64,000 bases of DNA from Anaerocolumna sp. AGMB13020 (lineage in GTDB: Bacteria > Bacillota > Clostridia > Lachnospirales > Lachnospiraceae): NCBI RefSeq assembly GCF_033100115.1, contig NZ_CP136910.1, positions 4,715,001 through 4,779,000 of the forward strand, in the 5' to 3' direction. Positions 44,335 to 51,945 of the stretch are shown piece by piece. How positions within the stretch are numbered: position 1 is the first letter of the stretch; the number at the start of each line of letters is the position of its first letter. The notes beneath the pieces were generated by a model. The model saw only the letters and a program-made list of their open reading frames with translations. It did no database searches and was not told where the DNA came from. The translations under genes and the position numbers were made by a program.

Positions 44335-44531
44335 ATGAAAAAAGTTTTTATAAGGTGTTAGCTTATGCTTTAAGTATAGCCTTTCATCATTGGGGTGGGC
44401 TGTAGCTATGAGCAGGAAACGGGGCAGGGCTATACAGTATTTATCCGTTGTATAGCGTTTTACATGCCCGTCTAATCTTTCTATTAATACAAGGCATAGA
44501 AACCTTGATATTATCTTATGAATGAAATACA

Positions 44532-44819
44532 CTAATCCTCCAGGCGCCACATGTGATTTTTTACATAATAAGTCAGGAGCAGTTCCTTCTGAATAGAGCC
44601 AATGGTATAACCACAGCAAAAGGAAAATCCGCCGCGTATCTCTTTCTTATATTTGATACAGTCAATCTTTACCTTACAGGTATTGCTGTATAAATCCGTT
44701 ATAGAAATAGATAGAGGCTTAAGATCACCTAAGGGATTGAAAACTGCAGCAACACTGACCGGCTGGCCGGAAAATAATAGAGTTGACTGATTATCCTTGG
44801 ATGAATCGTTAAATGGCAT
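44532..44819 (-). CDS. SOS-controlled hypothetical protein (95 aa)
   Basis: ATG after AAAGGAGGTGTTTTAA. The 95-residue protein is a compact alpha/beta type with R-G-G-F-S-F-C-C-G-Y and Y-Y-V-K-N-H-M-W-R-L near the end. No known family recognised. What makes it worth reading is the promoter: a consensus SOS box spans the gap between the -35 and -10 boxes (see 44840-44868), so expression should be induced by DNA damage. It stands alone, with no polymerase gene beside it. Confidence 0.7.
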   Translation of the reverse strand: MPFNDSSKDNQSTLLFSGQPVSVAAVFNPLGDLKPLSISITDLYSNTCKVKIDCIKYKKEIRGGFSFCCGYTIGSIQKELLLTYYVKNHMWRLED

Positions 44820-44839
44820 TTAAAACACCTCCTTTTAGC

Positions 44840-44868
44840 ATTATAACAAACATATGTTCGAAAATCAA
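44840..44868 (-). promoter_or_regulatory. LexA-regulated promoter with perfect SOS box
   Basis: On the minus strand TTGATT (44863-44868), a 17-bp spacer and TATAAT (44840-44845). The spacer contains CGAACATATGTTTG (44847-44860), a full match to the Gram-positive SOS consensus CGAACRNRYGTTYG. LexA bound there would block RNA polymerase. Confidence 0.87.
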
Positions 44869-45035
44869 GGGGTATACTGTAAAATATCTGTAACAAAGGG
44901 AAAGAGTAAATTCCGGTTTGCATTGACTAAATTTTATTGTGAAAGTTACCTTTTTCAGTATTTCTGCTGGTTAGCCGTTATTCAATTTAGATTTTCTTTT
45001 GCCTTCGGTAAGGTGATTGAATAGTACTACATAAT

Positions 45036-45545
45036 TTAACGAAACATAGCTTTCAGCTTAACTGTGTATAATTCAGCTTCTGTTTTATAGTCCATGAGGA
45101 TTCCTTCTTCCTTCGTGAAGTTTTGATATCCTATAGTCTCTCCTTTTAGCCTTGGAAATAGTTGAAAGTGCAGGTGGTTTCTTTTGCCATCACAAATTGT
45201 GCACATATACACCTTTTCAGCACCTAATATTTCCTTGTGCAGTTTTATCAGGGCATTTGCAGCTTTTAATATATAGGTTCCTAATTCTAAGGGCATTTCT
45301 GAGATATCTTCATAATGTTCCTTAGAAACAATTATTGTCTGACCGGTAGCTCTCGGATATTTTTCAAACTGACATCGAATTAACTTATCTTCATAAATAA
45401 TCAGACCATCATCAGGAAAAATATCTCCGCTTATAAAATTTTGACAAGAAAAACAAATTCCGTTTTCCTGGTACTCCCTAATTTTGTCTCTCCTTGATTT
45501 TAATGCTTCCTTTTCGCCTTCTGTCAATTGGTGTTTTATGTACAT
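45036..45545 (-). CDS. HIT-family protein (DUF4931-like)
   Basis: A 169-residue protein with H-L-H-F-Q-L-F-P, a variant of the HIT histidine triad (one His replaced by Gln), and C-F-S-C-Q-N, a likely zinc cysteine pair near the N-terminus. A nucleotide-hydrolase or transferase fold is expected. ATG follows ACGGGAGGTTACC. Confidence 0.85.
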   Translation of the reverse strand: MYIKHQLTEGEKEALKSRRDKIREYQENGICFSCQNFISGDIFPDDGLIIYEDKLIRCQFEKYPRATGQTIIVSKEHYEDISEMPLELGTYILKAANALIKLHKEILGAEKVYMCTICDGKRNHLHFQLFPRLKGETIGYQNFTKEEGILMDYKTEAELYTVKLKAMFR

Positions 45546-45955
45546 GGTAACCTCCCGTTGAAATATCTGACTATTTATTAGCTGCTACTCTGTGCTCATA
45601 GTTAGAATAAAAATCATAAATACTTTAAAGATATTGTACTACATAAATCTCAGCAACGACCATCTTAAATTTCACGAAAATAATCATTGTACTGTAAATA
45701 GGATGGATGTTTTAATGGCATCGTTATTTTTATTACATATATGCCACGATTCAACTATATTCAACAAAATATATTAAAATAATTTAAAAAAATCAAAATC
45801 AGAAATTTTTTATCTACATTTTTCGCAAAATAGTATATAATAGTGGTACATACAAATTGAAAAAATATGGATAGACATGGAATGCTTTGGGGAAGCTGGA
45901 AATATTAAGAAAGGTTATAGAACAGAATTTTATTTCACATGCAGTGGGAGGGTAT

Positions 45956-47167
45956 ATGGACGTATTTATTGCCAGACAGCCGATTTTCAACCGTAAGATG
46001 AAAGTGTATGGATACGAACTTCTTTACAGACAGAGCAGAAATAATTATTTTGAAGGTACCGATGATGACCAGGCAACAACAAACCTGATTAATAATACTT
46101 TTATGGTATTTGGATTTCAGGAACTTACGGAGCAGAAGAGAGGATTTATCAATTTTTCACAGAATCTTATTTTAAGTGATTTGGTATATGTACTGCCAAA
46201 GGATAAGGTTGTAATTGAAATACTGGAAAAGGTCGAACCCAATGAGAAAGTCTTGGAAGCTTGCCGCAAACTGAAGGAGAAAGGCTACATACTGGCGTTG
46301 GATGATTTTATACTGGAGCAGTACTCAGAGGAGTATATACCGCTTATTGAACTGGCTGATATAATAAAGGTTGAATTTCCGGCCATACAGGGTAAAGGAA
46401 TTCAACAGATGATAGAACAATTTGGGCAACGTATCATTTTTCTGGCTGAAAAGGTGGAGACCAGAGAAGAACATCAACTTGCTATGGATATGGGATTTAA
46501 GCTGTTTCAAGGATATTATTTCAGCAAGCCGGTTATGGAGAATTTAAAAGATATAGGAGTTCTTAATGTCAATCTGGTACGAGTTATGAATGAACTTCAT
46601 TTAGACCCCATTAATTATGGAAGTATAGCTGAAATCATTCAACAGGATGTGGGGCTCTCGTATAAATTCCTGAAAATGGCTAATTCGGTTTATTATGGCT
46701 CCAAGTATCGCATTAGTAATATAAAACAGGGGTTGACGTTTTTAGGGATAGATGATTTGAAACGCTGGATATACCTTATGATGTTGAGAGGAGTACAATG
46801 CACGGAGAATGCAGAACTCGTTAAAAATTCCATGATCAGGGGGAAAATGCTATCCTTAATAGCAAAAGAGCTTCGTATAAAAGGAGAATCTGATTATTTT
46901 ATCAGCGGGATGTTCTCAGCAATTGATATACTCATGAATACCAGTATGGACAAGGCTTTGGAAGGATTACCTTTATCTCATAATGTGTGGGATGCTTTAA
47001 CCGGAAAAAACAATCAGTTAAGATGGTACCTTGATATTGTAATTGCCTTGGAACAGGCAAAATGGAATCAACTGAAAAGAGAATCAGAATACCCCATGTT
47101 ATCAGCAGAAAAGTATATGAGGCTTTATCTGGAAGCGCTTAAATGGCAGCGGATGTTAGCGGATTAG
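45956..47167 (+). CDS. EAL-HDOD signalling protein (YuxH-like)
   Basis: ATG after GTGGGAGGGTAT; the frame starting at 45887 adds an unsupported N-terminus. Residues 1-205 resemble an EAL phosphodiesterase fold but the E-A-L motif reads Y-E-L-L-Y and several metal ligands differ, so it is probably non-catalytic. Residues 205-403 are an HDOD domain (V-G-L-S-Y-K-F-L-K-M-A-N-S, G-I-D-D-L-K-R-W). Likely a c-di-GMP-linked regulator. Confidence 0.88.
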   Translation: MDVFIARQPIFNRKMKVYGYELLYRQSRNNYFEGTDDDQATTNLINNTFMVFGFQELTEQKRGFINFSQNLILSDLVYVLPKDKVVIEILEKVEPNEKVLEACRKLKEKGYILALDDFILEQYSEEYIPLIELADIIKVEFPAIQGKGIQQMIEQFGQRIIFLAEKVETREEHQLAMDMGFKLFQGYYFSKPVMENLKDIGVLNVNLVRVMNELHLDPINYGSIAEIIQQDVGLSYKFLKMANSVYYGSKYRISNIKQGLTFLGIDDLKRWIYLMMLRGVQCTENAELVKNSMIRGKMLSLIAKELRIKGESDYFISGMFSAIDILMNTSMDKALEGLPLSHNVWDALTGKNNQLRWYLDIVIALEQAKWNQLKRESEYPMLSAEKYMRLYLEALKWQRMLAD

Positions 47168-47315
47168 AACAATTATAATTATTATTGTAGTACTATCTTA
47201 ACGTTTACTTTGTGAAGATAATATGCTAATATAATTATCATACTATGCAGAATATGTCGTATTACAGTGCATAGCAGCCCCGCCCAAGAACTTAATAAGA
47301 TAGGGGGATTGTCTC

Positions 47316-47735
47316 ATGGCAAAAGACGGCGGATTACAGAGTTGTTTAAGATGCGGCAATATGTTCCTTTATACAGGTATAGGAAAGTGCATCTGTGAGA
47401 ATTGTAAGAAAGAGGACGAAAATGAATTTCAGACAGTGAAAAATTACATATATGAACATCCTCTTGCTACAATTATGGAGGTTTCTAAAGAAACCGGAGT
47501 GCGAGTTATTAGGATCAGAAATTATTTAAAAGATGGGCGTCTTATTATTGCCGATAATTCACCAATATTTATTAATTGTGAGATATGTGGTGGAAGCATC
47601 AAATATGGTAGGTTTTGTAGATCCTGTGCAGATTCTCTAAGTGGTGAGATGAGAAAAACTCTGCAGGTAGATGAATATCAGATAGGTGAGAAACCGGTTC
47701 CAACCAGCAAAATGAGATTTCTTGAAAGAGATTAA
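47316..47735 (+). CDS. YvyF-like flagellar-operon-type zinc-ribbon protein
   Basis: A 139-residue protein: N-terminal C-L-R-C...C-I-C-E-N-C zinc ribbon, central HTH-like segment (M-E-V-S-K-E-T-G-V-R-V-I-R-I-R-N-Y-L), and a second C-E-I-C...C-R-S-C cluster. This is the layout of YvyF, found next to flagellar genes, here standing alone before tRNA-Gly. GATAGGGGGATT precedes the ATG. Confidence 0.8.
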   Translation: MAKDGGLQSCLRCGNMFLYTGIGKCICENCKKEDENEFQTVKNYIYEHPLATIMEVSKETGVRVIRIRNYLKDGRLIIADNSPIFINCEICGGSIKYGRFCRSCADSLSGEMRKTLQVDEYQIGEKPVPTSKMRFLERD

Positions 47736-47743
47736 AAAAGTTG

Positions 47744-47772
47744 TTGACATTGAATTAAGTTTGTACTATAAT
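47744..47772 (+). promoter_or_regulatory. consensus sigma-A promoter of tRNA-Gly
   Basis: TTGACA, 17-bp spacer, TATAAT, 54 bp before the tRNA. Both boxes are perfect. Confidence 0.9.
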
Positions 47773-47825
47773 ATTGTTTGTGTTCGGTACATAGTATTAA
47801 AAAGTACTAAAATGAATGCAAACAT

Positions 47826-47897
47826 GCGCGAGTGGCTCAGTGGTGGAGTATCGCCTTGCCAAGGCGAGGGTCGCGGGTTCGAATCCCGTCTCGCGCT
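47826..47897 (+). tRNA. tRNA-Gly (anticodon GCC)
   Basis: All arms can be traced: acceptor GCGCGAG/CTCGCGC, D stem GCTC/GAGT, anticodon stem TCGCC/GGCGA around loop TTGCCAA (anticodon GCC), T stem GCGGG/CCCGT around TTCGAAT, discriminator T. No CCA is encoded. It is the intact target gene of element 2; its 3' part is repeated at 11444-11491. Confidence 0.96.
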
Positions 47898-47898
47898 T
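47851..47898. other. attachment site (attL) of element 2 within tRNA-Gly
   Basis: The 48 bases shared exactly with 11444-11491. They rebuild the tRNA 3' end after integration. The second copy (attR) of element 2 lies past the right edge of the window. Confidence 0.9.
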
Positions 47899-47908
47899 CG
47901 AGTAATTA

Positions 47909-47941
47909 CAAGGGTTTAACCTGTCGGAGGGTTAAGCCCTT
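47909..47941. terminator. terminator shared by tRNA-Gly and integrase
   Basis: AAGGGTTTAACC / GGTTAAGCCCTT stem with one G-T pair, overlapping the 3' end of the convergent integrase gene. Confidence 0.75.
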
Positions 47942-49152
47942 ATTTCATTTTCTTGTCTTTTTTCTTGTCCTTTCTTGAACAGGATATTTTCCAGCTTATC
48001 AACGGCCTGACTTTGCATGGTTCTGGTAGCAGCAGCCTGGTATATATTCTGCGTTGTGGAAGTCTTAGCGTGTCCCAACATTTCACTAACCACCTTTATA
48101 TTTGTGTCATTATAAAGAAGAGTAGTAGCGAATCCATGACGGAGATCATGCAGCCTGATAACCGGCAGCTGGTGCTTGCCCTTTGCATTATTATTCTTGA
48201 TGATTTTACGGAATACTTTAGTTAGTGTGTAAGGATTGATAACATTGTTCTTTTCATCAGTGATAATATAACCGTTTATCTGCGGTGGTAGCCCTAAAGT
48301 AGCAGATATTCGGGCTTGCTTGGTTTTCTGTTCCTCCAGGATTGTAATAACACTTCCCATTAACTCTATACGTCTATGACTTGATTTTGTCTTAAGGTCT
48401 GTTTCTGCCAAATTTGTATCAAGTCCGCGTTGAAGGAAAAGGGTAGAGCCGTCATAATCATTCCATCTAAGACCGCATACTTCACTACGTCTCATGCCGG
48501 TTGTAGCCAAAAGCAGAAAGGGAAGATAATAAATACCATATCTAACCTCATTTAAGCCAAGAAAATAATAAGTATCCTCAGGTGTCCATACTTCCATGTC
48601 TGGAGTGTCAGGAGATTTTAACTCAATTCCATCACAAGGATTCTTAAGCACATATCCCCAGGTCTTAGCACTAGAAAAAATGCTATTAAGGATTGAAAAT
48701 ATCTTTCGCTTTGTGGCAGCAGATGGCACAACCTTTTTACGTACCTTCTTACCGTTTTCATTGAAAGTTTTATCTATCCTCAACTTGAATAAGAACTTTT
48801 GTATATCCTGGGTGCCAATTTCATCAATAGAAACTTTTTCAAAGTAAGGAAGCACATGTTTAGTTACATAACCTTTTGCAGTAGCTACAGACTGAGAAGA
48901 ATGATATATTTCAGGAACGACTAATTCAAGCCATTGCTCGTATATGTACTTAAGACTTTCATCTTCACTTACTGGTTTGCCATTGTCGGAGTAATTAACA
49001 ACCATTTTTGCAAGTGCTGTCTCTGCATCTTTTTTCTTTATGTAACCAGATCCCCACTTATAGTCCTTTTTCTTTGTAATGTTATCCTGTCCGCGATAAA
49101 TGACAGGATAGTAAAGCTTGTTACTCTTTTTTTGCGTAACGTACCCCTTCAT
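47932..49152 (-). CDS. int: tyrosine integrase of element 2
   Basis: A 406-residue phage-type integrase: AP2-like arm-binding N-terminus (residues 1-50, Y-W/K-W-G-S-G-Y), SAM-like core domain, and catalytic residues Arg in G-M-R-R-S-E, H-D-L-R-H-G, and Tyr in T-T-Q-N-I-Y-Q-A. It reads toward the tRNA, ending 35 bp from it, the usual layout for tRNA-integrated elements. AAAGGAGATTT precedes the ATG. Confidence 0.96.
   Translation of the reverse strand: MKGYVTQKKSNKLYYPVIYRGQDNITKKKDYKWGSGYIKKKDAETALAKMVVNYSDNGKPVSEDESLKYIYEQWLELVVPEIYHSSQSVATAKGYVTKHVLPYFEKVSIDEIGTQDIQKFLFKLRIDKTFNENGKKVRKKVVPSAATKRKIFSILNSIFSSAKTWGYVLKNPCDGIELKSPDTPDMEVWTPEDTYYFLGLNEVRYGIYYLPFLLLATTGMRRSEVCGLRWNDYDGSTLFLQRGLDTNLAETDLKTKSSHRRIELMGSVITILEEQKTKQARISATLGLPPQINGYIITDEKNNVINPYTLTKVFRKIIKNNNAKGKHQLPVIRLHDLRHGFATTLLYNDTNIKVVSEMLGHAKTSTTQNIYQAAATRTMQSQAVDKLENILFKKGQEKRQENEIRA
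47948..47969. repeat. putative integrase arm-type sites (2 x TTTTCTTGTC)
   Basis: Two decamers 12 bp apart inside the 3' end of int, matching the pair at 11307-11328 of element 1. A third diverged copy follows at 47971, and a related inverted copy (TACAAGAAAA) lies at 49175 just before int. Confidence 0.6.
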
Positions 49153-49192
49153 AAATCTCCTTTCGAATTAAGGGTACAAGAAAATACCCTAG

Positions 49193-49316
49193 TTGATAAA
49201 AACCAGGGCACGTGATATAATATGCTTGTCTAAGGCACTATATCCGGCCTAGTTTTTGCTAAGTCCATAGTGTGTAAACCGTTCTTATGTTACCAGCATA
49301 AGGGCGGTTTTTTATT
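49193..49316 (+). ncRNA. candidate antisense small RNA upstream of integrase
   Basis: TTGATA, exact 17-bp spacer, TATAAT (49193-49221), then about 88 bp ending in a strong terminator (AACCGTTCTTATG / CATAAGGGCGGTT plus six Ts, 49277-49316). A second stem CACTAT / ATAGTG with an internal GGCCTAG pairing sits between. No frame is present. It points against the minus-strand integrase operon, so it could be an antisense RNA controlling integrase read-through. Confidence 0.55.
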
Positions 49317-49464
49317 GATCGTCATTTTCTAAATCAAGCATAAGAGTATCAACGTCCTCTTTACTCCATATCATGTTTTTATCATTTGGAATAGCGTGAA
49401 TCAATCCATGCTGCCTTGCTTGTTCATAATAATATAATTCGGTTTCTTTAGAATCAAATTTCAT
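49312..49464 (-). CDS. small acidic protein (50 aa)
   Basis: A 50-residue protein beginning M-K-F-D-S-K-E-T-E-L-Y-Y, overlapping by 11 bp the stop of the upstream repressor gene, with AAAGGAAAGATTAAGC before the ATG. It ends just inside the terminator of the candidate small RNA. Its partner role in the repressor operon is inferred from the overlap; no family recognised. Confidence 0.65.
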   Translation of the reverse strand: MKFDSKETELYYYEQARQHGLIHAIPNDKNMIWSKEDVDTLMLDLENDDQ

Positions 49465-49897
49465 GCTTAATCTTTCCTTTGTTCTTTTTAGGATTATATT
49501 TTTCTTTATTAATAATCTTTAAGTGTTTTAACCCTATTTCTATTGCATTTTCGAGTAATGAGAGAGAATCAGGATCTATTTCCATGCCATCATAATGAAT
49601 AGAACCATCCTCACCATTTCTAATCTTCTCCATAATACTTTTTAAGTCTTTAGCAATATCTTTTTCGTCTTTTTTTGTTAATGTGATCTCTTTCGTGTTG
49701 GATATCTCTTTTCCGGTCACAAGGTAATCCAATGTGACACCGAAGTAATTAGCGATTATCTGCATTTTATCTTGTTTAGGCATACTTGTACCATTTTTCC
49801 ATTGTGTTAAAGTAGCAGTTGATATACCTGTGTCTTTCGAAACTTTGTAAGCAGTAATACCATTTTGATTCAGAAGCTTTTCAAAGATATCATACAT
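49454..49897 (-). CDS. XRE-type repressor (147 aa)
   Basis: Start moved to the ATG after AAAAGGAGTGTATACAT. N-terminal HTH: G-I-T-A-Y-K-V-S-K-D-T-G-I-S-T-A-T-L-T-Q-W-K-N-G. The C-terminal region (K-K-D-E-K-D-I-A-K-D-L-K-S-I-M-E-K-I-R-N-G-E-D-G) resembles that of the HTH protein at 50360, suggesting ancestral duplication. Co-transcribed with ImmA-like peptidase. Confidence 0.87.
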   Translation of the reverse strand: MYDIFEKLLNQNGITAYKVSKDTGISTATLTQWKNGTSMPKQDKMQIIANYFGVTLDYLVTGKEISNTKEITLTKKDEKDIAKDLKSIMEKIRNGEDGSIHYDGMEIDPDSLSLLENAIEIGLKHLKIINKEKYNPKKNKGKIKHEI

Positions 49898-49913
49898 ATG
49901 TATACACTCCTTT

Positions 49914-50342
49914 TCAACCATAGATACGTAATTGTAAAAGCTTTTCATGATACCCTAATACTCTTGATAACTGACCTATTGAGTAGTCATGGTATTCCAG
50001 AATATCACTATCAGAAATAAGTAAATGCATAGCAAATTTATTTGCTTCAATTTCCATTTTTTCAATAGATAAATAAGTATTGGCTCTCAGAAAGGGAGTA
50101 TTCGCATTAGGATGAATAAACGAATGACCTAATTCATGTGCTAATACGAATTTTTCTTCATTCCTACTCAAATTACAGTTAAGATATATTTGCTTAACCC
50201 TATAAGCATTGTAATAATAACCATGAATCTGACCTAATTCACATCTATGTATATCAATTCCTAGTAAATTAGCCAATTCATAAGGAGAGTCTGTCTTATG
50301 TTTGCTTTTTATCCCCTCAACTAGTTTCTTGATGTCACTCAC
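49914..50342 (-). CDS. ImmA/IrrE-family metallopeptidase
   Basis: A 142-residue protein with the zinc motif V-L-A-H-E-L-G-H-S-F-I-H-P and the E-x-E-A-N-K-F-A third-ligand helix. In ICEBs1-like elements ImmA cleaves the partner repressor to allow excision. It sits between two XRE repressor genes, consistent with that role. Confidence 0.92.
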   Translation of the reverse strand: MSDIKKLVEGIKSKHKTDSPYELANLLGIDIHRCELGQIHGYYYNAYRVKQIYLNCNLSRNEEKFVLAHELGHSFIHPNANTPFLRANTYLSIEKMEIEANKFAMHLLISDSDILEYHDYSIGQLSRVLGYHEKLLQLRIYG

Positions 50343-50359
50343 CCGGTCGTACTCCCCCT

Positions 50360-50776
50360 TTATTTGTCCTTTCTATATTTCTTAGGAGTATATTTCTTTT
50401 TAGCTGTTATCTTGGCTGTTCTGATAGCATTCTCCAGACTAATTTTTAATAGCTCCTTTGTTTCATCGTCTAAAGCTTCACCGTCAAACATTAATCCATC
50501 ATTGAATTCTAACTGATCAAGCGTAGAATTTAGTTTTTTTGCAATGTCTCTTTCATCCTTACTATTAAGTAATTCTTCTTGCGATTCTTCTCCAGAGGTT
50601 AAGAAATCAAAAGATACATTTAGGTAATCAGCTATTCGAATTAATCGTTCATCCGGAAAAGATCCCTTTTTTAATTGTCCTATGTATCCGTTTGCAAATC
50701 CTAAATCTTTCTCAAGTTTTGATATGGGTATCTTTCTTTCTTTGCATAATGCCTTTACTCTTTCAACACTGTTCAT
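50360..50776 (-). CDS. XRE-type repressor with C-terminal dimer region
   Basis: Start at the ATG after TTGGAGGATATT. HTH: K-I-P-I-S-K-L-E-K-D-L-G-F-A-N-G-Y-I-G-Q-L-K-K-G-S-F-P. C-terminal part conserved with the repressor at 49454. Likely the main repressor and ImmA substrate, binding the TAGG-N6-CCTA operators in the divergent region. Confidence 0.86.
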   Translation of the reverse strand: MNSVERVKALCKERKIPISKLEKDLGFANGYIGQLKKGSFPDERLIRIADYLNVSFDFLTSGEESQEELLNSKDERDIAKKLNSTLDQLEFNDGLMFDGEALDDETKELLKISLENAIRTAKITAKKKYTPKKYRKDK

Positions 50777-50793
50777 AATATCCTCCAAAAAAA

Positions 50794-50873
50794 TAGGTGA
50801 AAGCCTAAAAAATATGTTGACAAATTAGAGTATACCCGATATAATGAAAACAAGATTTAGGTGAAAGCCTAAA
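50794..50873. promoter_or_regulatory. divergent control region: operators and sigma-A promoter
   Basis: Perfect promoter TTGACA, 17 bp, TATAAT at 50817-50845, reading plus. Operators TAGGTGAAAGCCTA (50794-50807) and TTTAGGTGAAAGCCTAAA (50856-50873) flank it, with a half-site CCTAAA at 50957. They are the natural binding sites of the XRE repressor(s) and control both the repressor operon and the plus-strand Cro-like gene. Confidence 0.75.
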
Positions 50874-50979
50874 TTTGTAGAGGGTAACTCAAATGATTGT
50901 GGTAAATCTATTTTAGATTATTCCCTATGAAAAGTCAATATAAATTTATGCTAAAACCTAAATATTGGAGGTGAATTTT

Positions 50980-51180
50980 TTGATCTATGAAAATATTAAG
51001 AGAATCTCAAAAGAAAAAGGGAGAAGTATCAGGTCAATAGAGGTGCAAGCAGGGTTAGGCAACGGAGTTATCAGAGGATGGAGAACATCAAGCCCCACAA
51101 TTGACAGCTTAAAAGCGGTTTCAATTGTACTAGGGGTATCCCTAGAGGAACTTATAAAAGATGAGGTAAAAGCTCGATAG
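50980..51180 (+). CDS. Cro-like HTH protein (66 aa)
   Basis: TTG start 9 nt after GGAGG is preferred. XRE HTH: R-S-I-R-S-I-E-V-Q-A-G-L-G-N-G-V-I-R-G-W. First gene of the divergent plus-strand transcript; a lysis/lysogeny-style switch partner. Confidence 0.8.
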   Translation: MIYENIKRISKEKGRSIRSIEVQAGLGNGVIRGWRTSSPTIDSLKAVSIVLGVSLEELIKDEVKAR

Positions 51181-51303
51181 TAGATTAGAGGATGACAGAA
51201 GATTGGCAATTGTAAATATTGAATTAGAATAAAAGGAATTGAGCCAATTAATCGAACTTCAGGAGTAACAGAAGAATTAATTGACTCAATAAAACAAAGA
51301 TCA

Positions 51304-51633
51304 TTAAAAACCTAATTCATTGTCAAGGTAATCAAAAGAAGCTGCATCAAGCATCTCTTGCCATGACTGGAAGTTTGTATTAGCAGAAACATATTTGTCT
51401 AATTCATCTTCTGGTATTGCTTCGAATTCATCATCTGTTTCAAAGTTGAATTTGCCTTGAGCGAAAAAATCATCAATATTAGATACATTTGTGTGTGCTT
51501 TCATGAATTCAGAATTAAAAATATCTTCAAAGTCAACTTTTGAACCATCGATATTTTTAGCCTTATCAACAGAATTATTTAGTTCTTCTCTAACATCATC
51601 AAAATTTGCGTTATCGCTATTGAATTTAATCAT
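51304..51633 (-). CDS. acidic hypothetical protein (109 aa)
   Basis: A strongly acidic protein with AAAGGAGGAAATTAGC before the ATG. No motifs recognised. Acidic small proteins in elements may mimic DNA or act as anti-restriction factors, but this is unproven. Confidence 0.72.
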   Translation of the reverse strand: MIKFNSDNANFDDVREELNNSVDKAKNIDGSKVDFEDIFNSEFMKAHTNVSNIDDFFAQGKFNFETDDEFEAIPEDELDKYVSANTNFQSWQEMLDAASFDYLDNELGF

Positions 51634-51774
51634 GCTAATTTCCTCCTTTTTATTTATTCCGGTAGCATCCGGTATATAAAATTATAGGAGAAAAGGGAGA
51701 AAATAGCAATATTTTAAAAGATTTACTTTGTTAGATGACAATAGCATGAAAAGTAAGAACAAGGAAGGTAGAAA

Positions 51775-51945
51775 GTGATTGAAACAACAGTAAAAACCTT
51801 ATGTAAACAGTTATCATTCGAAAAATCTGGAGAGACATTATCAGTGGAACTAAAGTTAATTAATGTATCTCCAGATATGAAAATAGAAAAATTCGAGGAG
51901 TTAATCAATAGGTTATTTATAGATGCAAAAAACGAAATTATTTAG
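51775..51945 (+). CDS. small protein (56 aa)
   Basis: GTG start with AAGGAAGGTAGAAA upstream. Beginning M-I-E-T-T-V-K-T-L, ending A-K-N-E-I-I. The 3' end overlaps by 8 bp the convergent TIR-like gene. No family recognised. Confidence 0.55.
   Translation: MIETTVKTLCKQLSFEKSGETLSVELKLINVSPDMKIEKFEELINRLFIDAKNEII

Noticed and set aside
44290..44619. 109-residue minus-strand frame
   Set aside because: It runs over a plus-strand terminator and overlaps the better supported SOS-controlled gene; no ribosome-binding site.
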